NCBI RefSeq assembly: GCF_002288925.2
Contig: NW_022098037.1
Coordinates: forward strand, 5,971,790-6,035,789
Source: Delphinapterus leucas
Lineage: Eukaryota; Chordata; Mammalia; Artiodactyla; Monodontidae
Length of the DNA stretch: 64,000 bases
Direction of reading: 5' to 3'
Below the pieces are notes generated by a model that ran no database searches, was not told where the DNA came from, and saw nothing but the letters and a program-made list of their open reading frames with translations. The translations under genes and the position numbers were made by a program. The number at the start of each line of letters is the position of its first letter. The first letter of the stretch is position 1. Of this stretch, positions 1 through 11,039 are shown piece after piece.

Positions 1-370
1 CCCACTCAGTTAGGTTCTTGCTTTAGGGCCTTTGCACTTGTTCTTCCTCCTCTGAGTAGTTTTCCAGTTATATGCACAGCTCACTTCACTTTAGGTCTTT
101 ATTCAAATTCTTTTTCATTGATGTTCTTCCTATCTAAACTTGTTTTTTTAGAAACTCTCCATAACAGTTTATGGCTCCCCTTTCCTGATTTTTTTTCCTT
201 AGCATGTCTATGATCAAACAAACTGTATATTTTAAACATGTTGTTCTTTCTCCCTCTAAAATGTAAGCTCAATGAAAGTAAGGATTTTTTTCTGTTTTGT
301 CTAGTGTTGTGCCTAGAATAAAGCCTGGCATGTAGTAGGAGCTCCATAAAAACTTACTAAATGAATGGAA
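1..370 (+). mobile_element. L2 LINE fragment, 3' end
   Basis: Reads like the L2 3' end in sense: a stretch beginning 'gggcctttgcacttgttc', then 'aatgtaagctcaatgaaag', then a tail of the type 'cctggcatgtagtagg' followed by 'aatgaatgga'. Strongly diverged, as expected for an ancient mammalian LINE. It is cut by the left window edge. Family recognised from memory of the consensus; no alignment was run. Confidence 0.8.
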
Positions 371-835
371 TTACATTCACAAATAACTGATTTGCGGAAA
401 ATGTCAGTATTTGATATAAATAGGTACATCTCATTCTATCAGATTATTTTAGGTAACAAAGATGTTTTTAGTTTTTAGCATTAGTTGCTTTATAGTTTGG
501 ATCCTGGTGTTTGGAGGTGTTAAAATGGGTATGAAGTCCAGCCATATAAGATTCAGAGGACTTCAGCAGAAGCTCCAGAGCTGGTGAGGTCCCAGGAAAA
601 AGTTCACATGAAGCCCCTTGACCCTATACTTCTTGCTTTCACTATTTACCGCCACTTCTAACACATATATGTCCTAAAGAAACTGAAGGTTTCTAGTGGT
701 GTGGGCAAATACAAGTGTTCCCTCAAACCATTTCAAGTGGAAAGAGGTAAGTTGTATCTGGAGTCTTATTTCTATGAACAAGGTTTGATAAATGCTCTTG
801 ATTAAAAAAAATTTTTTTCTTAGAAAGGTGAACCA
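371..835. other. No recognisable feature
   Basis: AT-rich unique-looking DNA with short poly-A and poly-T runs. I see no gene, known repeat or strong motif. Confidence 0.5.
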
Positions 836-855
836 GCCACTAGGGGGTGCTGGGC
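836..855 (+). promoter_or_regulatory. Candidate CTCF binding site
   Basis: The string 'gccactagggggtgctg' matches the CTCF core (CCACTAGGGGGCGCT) with one C-to-T change. It is not inside any repeat I recognise. CTCF is the zinc-finger protein that anchors chromatin loops. With the core read as CCACTAGGGGG on the + strand, the site has a defined orientation. Occupancy cannot be judged from sequence. Confidence 0.5.
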
Positions 856-1665
856 ATTCATATTCAGAGTAGGGTCCACAGTCTCATTGGGCTTGGCAAG
901 TTAAGATGTTTAACCTCCCCCAAACCATTTCCTTGTCTGTATTCCTTTTGGCATTTTGTATAATACTTACCATTGTTTAATATTTCTCTCATTCCTCTTT
1001 TCCCCAGTATTTTCTTCAGTTGGAGAGGGCAGTTATGAAGTGTTAGGTTTCTCACCTTTAGGAATCTGTGTTTAACCATTGCTAACCTCATTTCCATTTG
1101 CTAGGTAGCAGTGACTCATGCAAGGAGGGTCATGGCACTGGAGCCCTGTTAGTGCTTTCTCATTCTTTAGCATTTCCTCACTTTCCTAAAAAGTGTAAAT
1201 GTCTTTTAAGTGACTTGGCTGTCTCTGTAGGAGAGAGATTTTAAGAGAAACAATGGTCAAAATTACTAGCATTCATACTTACGAGTATCAGTTCTTTCAG
1301 GTGTTTAGTTTCATACTATTTCAGTTTAGGAAAATAACAGCCCATGTAGCCCCACATATTTTTTTATAAATTTTACACATGATTTTAAAGGTAATGGGGA
1401 CACCAGTAGCTCATTGCCAAAAGTTAAACAGGAATCAGATAAGAGCAAGGAGTGAAAGGTGGAGAGGAATATATATATATATACAAATAATCTTCTTCTC
1501 TCAAAGTACCCTAGCATACTAGATCTTTAATTTAAACTTGGTTCTTTTTTAGTTAAGACAAAGTACCCTTATACAGTACTCTGCTGGTAGAGATCCATGT
1601 GGGAAAGAAACATATATCTTTGTTTCATTAAATAATTTAGTAAATGGAAAAGCTGAGTCAATATG
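856..1665. other. Mostly unique DNA with a short (TA)n run
   Basis: No gene or known repeat recognised. A short (AT)n microsatellite lies near 1469-1483. Small open frames here have no coding character. Confidence 0.5.
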
Positions 1666-1669
1666 TTGT

Positions 1670-1930
1670 CATAATGTAGTGGTTAAAATTAGGTTCTTTG
1701 GTGTTGAAGACCTCAGTTTGAAACTAAGCTCTGCTCCTTATTAGGTGAGTAACGTCACCCAAGTTACTTTTTAAATCTCTCTTGATCCTTAATTTCCTTA
1801 TCCATCCAGTAAGTTTAATAATCCCTACCGTATGAAGTTATTTGTGAGGGTGTCTGGAGACACATATATTGTGATATATCTAACCATCAGCACAAAGTAT
1901 GGCATGCAGTAGCTGCTCTATAGAATTTAG
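1670..1930 (+). mobile_element. MIR SINE
   Basis: Typical MIR order in sense: a tRNA-like head 'tagtggttaaaattagg', a degraded 'cacccaagttac' core, 'ttaatttccttatcc', then a 'ggcatgcagtagctgctc' tail. Ancient and diverged. Confidence 0.75.
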
Positions 1931-2435
1931 TCCCTTTCCACTTTCATATAAAGATTTTTATTTTGGTGGTTAGATTATCCCAATCCTAGTGGAAAAGTTT
2001 GAAATTGATTTTGTCCTCCCTGAACAATAGTACAATATGTGTGTAAATTCACATGTAGGAATTCTGTTATTAGAGTTCTCATGATGTAAGTAAAAAAATC
2101 AGTATTTTGCTTTTTGAAGATATCTTTTGTTACTCCTGGGTGGACTTCAGAGAGGACATCAGGGTAATCACTTAATATTAAAGTTGCGTATAGAATTATG
2201 CTTTACTGAAACATCATGGGAAGAGTCAATTTAAGGTACGGTGAGCCACACCAAAAACCTTATGTGCAGTTCTGTCTTTGTCTTAATAAACGCCGAGACC
2301 TAATCCTCTGAAGTGGGTGCCATAGCTTTCAGTGAAACCTCATCCATGTACAATTACATCACTCCAGCTTATTTTCTATGGGTTTTGGAGATCATGTGTC
2401 CACAGTTTGTGTAAGATGCCGTTCCATGGTAGAGA
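1931..2435. other. No recognisable feature
   Basis: AT-rich DNA with no gene or repeat that I can name. Confidence 0.45.
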
Positions 2436-2439
2436 ATGG

Positions 2440-2570
2440 TGACACTATTTTATAAGTCTTGGATCGTCTGCTCAATAATTGTATGATCTTGGACAAGTCC
2501 ATTAATTTGTTTGAACACAGCTCTTGTGCATAAAGAGCAGTAGTAATTCTGCCTATTGTACATCCTTGTA
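2440..2570 (+). mobile_element. MIR SINE fragment
   Basis: A partial MIR core is visible: 'tgatcttggacaagtc' followed by 'aaagagcagtagtaattctg'. Both ends are eroded. Confidence 0.6.
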
Positions 2571-3187
2571 ATTGGGGCAAAAGTGTGCGTGTGTATATAT
2601 ATGTATGATGGTTTCTCATTGCCAGACTGATGTCTGCTTCTTTCACTTGTCAACCACTTTTCTGAAACAATGTAGGTTACTGTTAAAGTAGAGAATATGT
2701 AAGGGGCACCAGATGATGTGGGGAAACCATCTCTCTCTACTTTCTTTTCTAAATGGTAGTGGTTAAGAAGTCTCTGAGATGGGAAAACAGGGGATTAATT
2801 AGCGGCTGATTCTACATTTGCCTAAGAAAATGAATGATGTTTTTAGTGTGCTTTGGAAATTAGTTTAGTAGTTTGTCTCATTTTTCTACTTTAGTATTTC
2901 AATGCGTTAACTGAGTAGGATGCAGAAAGATTCTCCTACGTAATCCCAGAATGCCTTTCCCTTTACTTGGGGATAGCACCAAAGTAGTTTGTCTTTTGCC
3001 AGGGCTCTTAGGTCATCCTTCCTGCTCAGGCAAAGACTTCTTACAAGGCTCTTTTCTTGCCATCAGTTGTGACCTGGCTGCTGAGATAACGTTTCTCACA
3101 TTTTCTTTCAATACTGCAGTATATTTATCCTAAGATAAATTTGACTTGCATTCATCGGTGGCTGTACCATGAGTTCATTTTTAGCTT
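2571..3187. other. Unique DNA with a short GT/TA microsatellite
   Basis: A degenerate (GT)n(TA)n run lies at about 2584-2607. Nothing else is recognisable before the SINE at 3201. Confidence 0.5.
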
Positions 3188-3511
3188 ATGCATCCACTTT
3201 TTTTTTTATAAATTTATTTATGTATTTATTTTGGCTGCGTTGGGTCTTCGTTGCTGCACGTGGGCTTTCTCTAGTTGCGGTGTGCAGGGGCTACTCTTCG
3301 TTGCGGCGCATGGCCTTCTCATTGTGGTGATTTCTCTTGTTGCGGAGCACAGGCTCTAGGCGCAAGGGCTTCAGTAGTTGTGGCGCACGCGCTTAGTTGC
3401 TCCAAGGCATGCGGGATCTTCCTGGCCCAGAGCCTCAAACCCATGTCCCCTGCGTTGGCAGGCAGATTCTTAACCACTGTGCCACCAGGGAAGCCCATGT
3501 GCATTCACTTT
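3188..3511 (-). mobile_element. Long-form CHR-type tRNA SINE with target duplication
   Basis: Full-length cetartiodactyl CHR SINE on the minus strand. The head reads out at 3481-3496 (reverse of 'gggcttccctggtggc'), and the A-tail is the T-run at 3201-3209. It keeps the 3' section ('ttgggtcttcgttgctgc') that the short copies lack. A diverged target duplication flanks it: 3188-3200 and 3497-3511. About 10% or more diverged, so an older insertion than most short copies here. Confidence 0.93.
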
Positions 3512-4070
3512 GAGTACAAAAGTCTGGCTTTTTTTTTTTAAGTTGATTTTTGTCGTTGCTTTTCAGTGAGTATAACAGGCTCTTATAAATATTATACAGA
3601 AACCTGTCTCTTGTGGAAAGTGGGTTAGACCTACACCTTAGCGACTAACATGTGTACAGCACATTTCCATATTGTTTACAACTTCTTTTGTTACAGTGCC
3701 TTTTATAATGCATTGTAACTCGGCTACATATGCCATTTTGAACTGATATTTAAAACTCTATAAAGATCCTGTGGTATTGATAAAAGCACTTTAGTAGAAA
3801 ACACTGTGACATTTAAAACATTGCCAAGCTGCAGTGGTTGACTTTTCCTTGAGGTTGTTGCAGACATCACACTGTCGACATTTAGCGGCTTTCCCTGATG
3901 TCAGGTGTTTTGCATAAGGCCTTCTGAGTGTGTTGATGCTTGTGGATTGTATGTTTCAGAGGTACCTGGAGAGGGCTCCTTTCAAAAAGAAATGTTTTCT
4001 CCATCAGCCCCCTGATGGAGATTTGCTGAAATTTCAGATGGATTCCTTTTGTTTTTGAACAGGTAGTTTC
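3512..4070. other. No recognisable feature
   Basis: Unique-looking DNA. Open frames here are short and uncharacteristic. Confidence 0.45.
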
Positions 4071-4074
4071 ATAA

Positions 4075-4300
4075 GTCACTGAATGAGTATTTCCTGTGTG
4101 CCTAGTATGTGTTAGGGCCTGTGCAGGTACTAGAGTCACTCATTTCAACCTATGTAAAAATGATTAGCTGGTTGGATGGGGAGAAAGAACACAACTTGAG
4201 GGCAGTAGGCTCCTGAGTGTGGTAATAAAGGCAGAGAGGAAAATGGTGTCTGAAAGTTTGACCATAGAAGATGTTTAATAAATACTTATTAAATGTAGTT
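4075..4300. mobile_element. L2/MIR end fragments
   Basis: At 4080-4135 a stretch like 'tatttcctgtgtgcctagtatgtgttagg' in structure is the antisense of an L2/MIR 3' end. At 4200-4298 'gggcagtaggctcc' and 'atgtttaataaatacttatt' look like a sense L2 3' end. Two small opposed fragments; assignment is tentative. Confidence 0.45.
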
Positions 4301-4309
4301 AGTAAAATC

Positions 4310-4495
4310 TGTGCTTCTGGCTTCATCAAGTTGTGCTACAGTGGAATGCCTCCTGGCCTGAGTGTAGAGAAGCATGGGTATTGCATGGCCGTCTCTGCCA
4401 CGAAGCCCCTTAGCTGTGACCTTTTGAGCAAGTCGCTTCACTTCTCTGGGCTACCACTTCCTTATCAGAGGAGTGATGGAGTGGGACTTAATTTC
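4310..4495 (+). mobile_element. MIR SINE fragment
   Basis: MIR core features in sense: 'tctctgccacgaagcccc', 'tgtgaccttttgagcaag', 'cacttctctgggct' and 'cttatcagaggagtgatgg'. Diverged. Confidence 0.65.
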
Positions 4496-4554
4496 TAAAA
4501 TTCGATGAGTCTTTTTTTTTCCTGAAGGACGTACACCTGAATTTTAAGGAAAAC

Positions 4555-4735
4555 GTTGTTAATATTTATTGGGAAGTTAAAATGTAGCAGGCACCATCTT
4601 TATTCCCATATTACAAATCATGCAACTTGTAAGTTAACAATCCTAAAATCTTTTCTGGTGTCAGAGCCGAGATTTGAACTGAGACCTACCAGTCTCAGCC
4701 ACCCCTGTGTTTAACCATTATGCCATGCAGCTTCT
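4555..4735 (-). mobile_element. MIR SINE
   Basis: Antisense MIR. It begins 'aatatttattgggaag' and ends with a tRNA-like block, 'gagccgagatttgaactgag' and then 'taaccattatgccatgcag'. Confidence 0.75.
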
Positions 4736-6200
4736 AGAATGAAGGCTGGTGAAGACAGGAAAATCCATCTTCCCCTGTTCCTTTGTAAGTTTCCAAGATC
4801 TATCCTGGAATATGCCACCTATCATGAAAGAACACAGATGACCTTTTCAGGAAGATAGCTTTCCTATTTCAGGATGCCCAAGGGGCTCTCTGAGGTTCTA
4901 ACTTATTTCTTGTTCAATGCAGGAAAACTTTCTATGAAATCTATGATTAAATCTGTCTTTGCTAAATGGTGGGTAGAGGCAGGTGTTGGCGTCAATCAGC
5001 AAAGAAGCAAGACCAATAGTTTCTTTGAAAAACCTGTTAGGGATAACTAGCAGGGAGTGAAAAATGTCTCTTTAAAAACCCAGTCCCTCAGTCCACATAG
5101 AACTGATGACGTTGCCAGCTTTTACTCATCACCTCAGAAGTCATTCCAGTTTCTCAGAAACAGGGGCAAAGTGTCCACTTAGGCAAACATTATTTTATGT
5201 TGCTAATGTTGGAGCATCTGCTTTAGTCAAGGATATTCAGTCAATAGTTGCTGTCCTTGCTGTGCTTTGCGCTTATGAAATTGTTCAGACCTATTCCTTA
5301 ATGATTTCCGCTAGCCAACTGCCAAGTCAAAGCCGTTTGCCTCTCAATATGTGCTGAGCCTGTTTTATCTTATCACACTGGAAATGAATTCAATGGACCA
5401 TTTCAGGCTTCATGGTCTTAAAGTTACCATATCTTAAAGAGAAGGTAGAAGGAACAAGATTTCAATCATTTCTTTCTCAGATCCATTTCATCACCTCTTA
5501 TTTATTGAATTAAGTGTTCATTTTCTGCTAAATAAATATTTAATTTTTTGTGTAAGCAACTGGCTTTTAGACTTTCTTGCAGGTTGATTGCCTAGGAATG
5601 ACACTACTAACCAAGTAAAATACTTTTTTTCAAAATACTTTATAGTTTATTTTCTCCATTTATTTGTGAACACTAGAATTAAGCCCATATGAAGGGTATT
5701 GGGGAAGGGGGATATTGAGGAACTGGACAGAGTAATGCAAATGGAAAATGTAACTTATAGTACCCAGTCACTCTCTCTCTATATGTGTATATATGTGTAT
5801 TTAATTCTTTTAAGTAATTGAGAAATGAAAATCAAAGAATAATTATTCTTTACATTAAATACCTCATTCTAAGACCTGATGAGTCATTGGGGTTTGATGG
5901 AGCTCAAAAAAATTGTATGAAAAGAGTAATATACATATGGAAGATGTTGCCATTAGTATGCATAAATACATTACTATTTTAGAGAACTCATTCACTATTT
6001 CATATCGAGATTTGTGTTTCTTACCAAATGTACGTCTCTAGCCTCACTCTTAATCCTGAATCATATTCAGAAATGAATAGTCATAGCCTGAAGATTCACA
6101 TTTAGAGGCTCTACAATTTACTACCTCATATTAAATCTCAAATTTTTTTCAGCTCCCCTCCAGTGAAGTGGTTCTTCACTTAATCTTATATCCCCTTGAA
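4736..6200. other. Unique AT-rich DNA with small simple repeats
   Basis: No gene or named repeat is recognisable across about 1.5 kb. A short CT/TATG-rich simple run lies near 5770-5800. The 83-codon frame at 5106-5357 has no recognised homology and no splice or start context I would trust. Confidence 0.45.
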
Positions 6201-6204
6201 ACTG

Positions 6205-6310
6205 CACTGAGATCTTGCCTCCAGTCTAAGCTCTACCAATTCCTTTCTAGTTGTGTGTTCTTGAGTAAGGTATTTAGCTGAGCGCCTTGCTCATTGTAGG
6301 AGTTTTGAAA
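6205..6310 (+). mobile_element. MIR SINE fragment
   Basis: A weak MIR core: 'ttgtgtgttcttgagtaagg' then 'tagctgagcgccttgctc'. Ends are not visible. Confidence 0.45.
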
Positions 6311-7125
6311 ATACTGGTTTTGTTTCCCTTGCCCTAGCCTCACACTTCTCCACCCATCCAGACCCTGTGTTCAAAGACTAGGACTGGTCACACATCTTAC
6401 ATGAAACCCATGGGATTTACATCTTCCTTTGATCCGAATAAGGAAACTTAATTGTCACTTAACAGATACCACTCTGAATTCCTTTCTTTTTCATGGTGTA
6501 TTACTTGGGGATCTTTCTGTTAAAGCATTAAAAGTGAATTTGGCCAACTTGGTTGAAAGAGAATTTTGGCAGAGGCTGTGGTTAGCTCACAGGCTTCACC
6601 ACAGCATGGAGAACTGGGGCTGGAAATGGGTGGGAACCAAGGCAGTGTACCATGGATGAGGAATGAGAAATGTGATGAATGGTCCCATAGCAGGAGCAAG
6701 CCAGGCTGAGTTGAATGAACCCCAGCTGCTTCTTCCACTACTGTGACAGACACTCAGAATGCAAATAGGAAAAGACTATGTGCAGGGCTCAGCCCAGCCA
6801 TACCAGGGCAATGAGTGGAAGGATCTGTCCTTTTGGCTGCCCGAGTAGAAGGTTAGGTACCTGGATTTATCCCAGAAGACTTTACATAGTGGAAGATAGA
6901 TCACCCTCTCAAAGGAAGGCGAAATAGGTGTTCGTTGGCCCCTAAAACATCATCTATTGGTTTTGCCCTTCACTCTCCAGAAACTTTAATTTCCTTGAGA
7001 GCACGGATTATATCATGCTATTTTTTTTAGAGCTCTTATAGTTTATTCATAACATAGTTATTAATCCTTTATGTGTGCACCAGCACCCATTTTAGGTGTC
7101 ATATATGTAGTATATACAGCAGTAT
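6311..7125. other. No recognisable feature
   Basis: Unique-looking DNA. Frames at 6429-6659 and 6520-6753 overlap on opposite strands and show no coding signal. Confidence 0.45.
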
Positions 7126-7128
7126 ATA

Positions 7129-7160
7129 TAGGTGTGTGTGTGTGTGTATATATATATATA
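7129..7160. repeat. (TG)n(TA)n microsatellite
   Basis: A pure TG run passes directly into a pure TA run, about 30 bp in all. Probably length-polymorphic. Confidence 0.9.
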
Positions 7161-7164
7161 AAAT

Positions 7165-7770
7165 AAGCCTACCTTCTGAGAGCTTGCATTTTGGTGATGG
7201 GGTGAGAGAGACATGGGCAAGATGCATAAAATTTGGGTTGTGTTAATGATGTGTGTTATGGAGAAAAAGCATGGCAGGCTGATAGAAAATGCTGTGATAC
7301 AGGACTTGCAGGTTTAAAAAGTGGCCAAGGACAGTCTCACTCAGAAGGGGACATCTGAACTAAAGCTGAAGGACATGAGGGGGCAACCAATGTAGACATC
7401 TAGGAGAAGAGTGATCCAGGCAAAGGGAACAGCAGTTGTAAAGGCCCTGAGGCATGTGTTTCCTTGGTGTGTTGCGGAACAGCATGAAGGCCAGTGTGTC
7501 TTCCAGGACACACTCCTGAAGGCCAGGAGTGGAGTTGAAGGACAGGGAAAGTAGTTGGAGATGAGATGGGAGATGTGAAAGGATCCAGAGTACCATAAGT
7601 GCAATGCATGAACAAGATGTGGCCTTTGTTTCCAAGGGCCCTGCGGTCTACTAGGAGACATAGATTTGTTAAGGACATACTGCAGTACACTACAGTGAGT
7701 GCCAAAGTCAGGAGTGTGGGTGGGGCAAACTGTGCCCAGGCTGAGGGACAGGCCTGGCTAGGTCTCTGCT
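7165..7770 (-). mobile_element. L2 LINE fragment, antisense
   Basis: The purine-rich block typical of antisense L2 is clear: 'gaactaaagctgaaggac', 'gatccaggcaaagggaacag', 'aaaggccctgaggcatg', 'aggccagtgtgtcttc'. It covers the C-terminal coding part and 3' end of the L2 ORF, read backwards. The 125-codon minus-strand frame at 7400-7777 is degenerate L2 coding sequence, not a gene. Confidence 0.8.
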
Positions 7771-7774
7771 TGCC

Positions 7775-8215
7775 CATGAGTTCTTTGAGGGAAGGACATG
7801 TCTTAATTTACATGTTTTTTTAACAGTTGATTTTTTTAAATTGAAGTATAGTTGATTTACAATGTTGTGTTAGTTTCAGGTGTAGAGCACAACGATTCGG
7901 TTATACATACATATATCTTATAGTTTTTTCAGATTCCTTTGCCTTATAGGTTTCGAGATATTGAGTAGAGTTCCCTGTGCTATACAGTAGGTCCTTGTTC
8001 TTTATTTTATATATAGTAGCGTGTATATGTTAACCCCAAACTACTGATTTATCCCTGCCCCCCCCCCACACCTTTCCCCTTTGGTAACCGTAAATTTGTT
8101 TTCTATGTCTGTGAGTCTGTTTCTGTTTTGTAAATAAGTTCATTTGTGTCATTTACATCTTGAGTGGCTTGTAGAGTGCTGGGCATATACCTTTTGTATA
8201 TGTTTTTGAATTCAC
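7775..8215 (+). mobile_element. L2 3' tail interrupted by an L1
   Basis: The left piece, 'gttctttgagggaaggacatg' in outline, matches an L2 3' end. It resumes at 8159 with 'gtagagtgctgggcatata' after the L1 inserted at 7814-8150. The two halves make one L2 tail. Confidence 0.5.
7806..8158 (-). mobile_element. Artiodactyl/cetacean-type L1 3' end with target duplication
   Basis: Antisense 3'UTR of a cetartiodactyl L1: 'gttgatttacaatgttgtg', 'ttagtttcaggtgtagagc', 'agttccctgtgctatacag'. An 8-bp duplication 'atttacat' flanks it at 7806-7813 and 8151-8158. It is 5'-truncated at the right. A C-run near 8060 has expanded. Confidence 0.85.
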
Positions 8216-8795
8216 TTTGAGTAACTGAACAGTGGCTAGTATGGGCACAATATGTAAGGAGGAGCAGGTTGTTCCTTAGTCACACGTAAACAAGGTTTAG
8301 GGACATTGAGGGAAACAGGAAAGTCATAGGGGATGGAGGAGCTTAGATTTGCATCCCTGCAGTCTGTTCTCTACTCAGCACTTTGCCTGTCCCTGGCATC
8401 ATTGCTTTGATGTTGGGAAGTACTGAAAGCAAAAACTGCTGAAAAGATTCTGGAGAGGTAAACACCATGTCTGTATTAGTGGCATGATTTGTAAGACCAA
8501 TATTGTTGATCCTTTTACTGCAATATAGGGATTTGATTTATTGCTTTATTTGTGTTGTTTATCCCCATGAGGAAGTTTTTGTGCTTCTCGTTGTTTGTTT
8601 TTCTTTGCAATGTACCCAGAGAACACCTAAAGGTAAAATGGAATCACCTCCCTGTATGGCTGCAGGCAGTTATCAGAGAGGCTGATCATTCTGAATATTT
8701 CTATTGTGACTGGTACTGCCAGTATATTCAGCTGTTTAGTGTTGTCTAATGCTGAGTGGTTCCTTCCACCATGGCCTCTTGAATTGTGAAGTGGA
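8216..8795. other. No recognisable feature
   Basis: Unique-looking DNA. Overlapping frames at 8503-8749 share no recognised domain. Confidence 0.45.
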
Positions 8796-8799
8796 AATT

Positions 8800-9170
8800 T
8801 GGTGCCCTTATATAACCGAGCACTTGTATTATTTAATTAAGCAAGGTGCTACATGAATTAACAGAGCAGCTCAAACGGAAAATCAGGAAAATACATTTCA
8901 ATTAGTAACAGCAGGACCAGTGACTGAGGGCCCCAATTGTCGGGAAAAATAAGACAGTGCCAGAAAAATGCAAATGCATTTCTTATAATAATTCTGCCTG
9001 CTGAACTAATATTTATTGGAGTCAGTCATCTTTGCATATGTATCTCATTTACTTCCCTTCATATTCCATCTGTCAAGAAGTCTTTGGAGTCCCCACAGAT
9101 GGAAATGTTAATGTGTGTTAAATATTTAAAACATCTAGTAAAGGTTTGCCCGGGCTCAGAAGCCTATTAA
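8800..9170. promoter_or_regulatory. Candidate conserved noncoding element
   Basis: Repeat-free AT-rich stretch with TAAT-type homeodomain sites, a perfect octamer ATGCAAAT at 8968-8975 and a second octamer-like TTTGCAT at 9031-9037. These are motifs typical of developmental enhancers, but they are short and common. The assignment is inference only. Confidence 0.25.
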
Positions 9171-9179
9171 TCAATTTGA

Positions 9180-10010
9180 AAAGCACTTTGTGTCAGGCAC
9201 TGTACTAGGCATAAGGCCTGCAGGAATGAACACAGTGTGAAGTCTTTACTCAGCTCTTAGAAGCAGATAACTATCACACAATGTGATAAGGGCTATGGCA
9301 GTAGAATATTTGAAATGGAATACTTAGAGTCTGGAGGGAAGAGAACGGTATTCTAGCAGAACACAAGAGATTCTTCCCAGGGAATTTACTTTAAAATGGG
9401 GTTCTGGGTGAAGGGAACAGCATGAACCAAAGCCTGGAAAGTTGAAAGGGATGGCAGTTTAAGAATGTCATGTGACATAGAGATCAGACTTGTGGTTGCC
9501 AAGGGGAAGGGGGAGGGAGAGGGATGGACTGGGAACTTGGGATTGGTAGACGCAAACTATTACATTTAGAATGGGTAAACACCGAGGGCCTACTGTAGAG
9601 CACAGGGAACTATATCCAGTCTCCTGCGATAAACCATAATGGAAAAGAATATTTAGAAAAGAATGTATGTGTAAAACGGAGTCACTTTGCTGTACAGCAG
9701 AGATTGGCACAGCACTGTAAATCAACTGTACTTGAATAAAACAAAACGAACAAACAAAAATGTCATGTGAGATGTACACAAGACGTGCTGAGGGATTTGT
9801 ATTTATTTTGTGGGGGGTGAGGAGCCAGGAGAGGGGTTATATTTGAGGTCCCTGTGGAAGGCATCCAGGTAAAGATGTCAGAAGACAGGTAAAAGTGCCT
9901 TAGACCGTAGGTCTGGAACTCATGAGGGAAGCTGGGTCGGTACCATCCCCAGAGGAGAGACTTGATATCGGAAGAGAAGAAAGCTGATGACAAGACATTA
10001 GAGAAAAGTA
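9180..10010 (-). mobile_element. L2 LINE fragment, antisense, split by an L1
   Basis: Starts 'ggcactgtactaggcataagg', with 'tgataagggctatgg' and 'gtgaagggaacagcatg', matching antisense L2 from its 3' end inward. Interrupted by an L1 at 9476-9758 and continues to about 10010 in a more diverged form. Confidence 0.7.
9464..9770 (+). mobile_element. Artiodactyl/cetacean-type L1 3' end with target duplication
   Basis: Sense L1 3'UTR: 'cagacttgtggttgccaagg', 'cactttgctgtacagcag', 'taaatcaactgtacttg', then an A-rich tail. A perfect 12-bp duplication 'aatgtcatgtga' lies at 9464-9475 and 9759-9770. 5'-truncated to about 285 bp; inserted in an L2. Confidence 0.93.
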
Positions 10011-10127
10011 CTCTTTAGGGGTTGAAGAAAGGATGTCACAGAAGCCAGGCTTTGCCTTGTGTTTAGAACCGAGCTGCTAGCTACACCTTCAACAATAAAA
10101 ATAATAACAAAAAAAAAGGTGATGCTA

Positions 10128-10385
10128 GTGAGAGCTGATATTTACTGAGCGCTTAGTCTCAGCTAAGCACTGTTCTAAGAGTTTTTCGTGTAATTCTTAG
10201 AATGATCCTATGAGACAAGTAATACTGTTTTCATTCTTATTTTACGGATGAGGAAACCAAGGCACAGAGACTTGAAAGGCATTTGTCCAAGGTCAAATAG
10301 CTAATAAGTCGTGTGTCTGGGACTTAACTGGAGGCAGTCTGGCTCCAAAGTTTGTATTCTCAACCCACTACCATATTCTGTTTCT
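10128..10385 (-). mobile_element. MIR SINE, nearly full length
   Basis: Antisense MIR in good order: 'gatatttactgagcgctta', 'ttttacggatgaggaaacc', 'aaggtcaaatagctaataag', 'aggcagtctggctccaaag', then 'caacccactaccatattctg'. Confidence 0.9.
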
Positions 10386-10558
10386 TAATAGTCTAATAAT
10401 TGTTTGGGTGAAGGGTTCTAAATAAAAATTGCTCTCATGCCGAAAAGTTGGGGCAAAAAGATTTTAGTGGTTAAGTCACATAAAAGTGTAGCTTCAACAG
10501 ATGTTTTTCCCCCTCTGGATTTCCAAGTCAGCATGAGTTGGTCTGACACAGGCATCAC

Positions 10559-10645
10559 AGACATCATGATAAAGCAAGTGCCTTTCTCAGAACGCTCCCA
10601 TAGACATCATGATAAAGCAAATTCCTTTCTCAGAACGCTCCCAGA
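10559..10645. repeat. 43-bp tandem duplication
   Basis: A 43-bp unit starting 'agacatcatgataaagcaa' occurs twice head to tail, at 10559-10601 and 10602-10644. Only about three mismatches separate the copies, so the duplication is recent compared with the surrounding repeats. The period is not a multiple of three, which argues against coding use. Confidence 0.9.
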
Positions 10646-11035
10646 GTTCTTGTAACTGCCCCTTGCTAACAGACCAGCCTAGTCTGGTCAACATGAGTGA
10701 TCCTTACATATTCAGTATTCCACAGGAACATATCTGATGTGTTGATGGTACAGGACGTGGTTGATTTGCTGATTCTTCTGATTATGAAGTATGGAATAAG
10801 ATGCCAGCTAGCTGAGGTTGGTGATGGTAAAGGTGAGGGATGCAGTAGCAAATGGCTCGAAGGAACATGGACTAAAAATGACTTGGATGCCAACTTGGCA
10901 GGACATGACTGAGCCCCAAGGTTTGTTCAGTTTTGATGAGTCTAAGTTGATGGTCTCACAGGGAAGAAGAATAAAAGTACACGTTCAGTCTAAGGCTGAA
11001 ATAGATTTGCTATTAGTGTGACAGGAATTCAGAAG
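10646..11035. other. No recognisable feature
   Basis: Unique-looking DNA. Small frames on both strands overlap and show no coding character. Confidence 0.45.
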
Positions 11036-11039
11036 TAGT

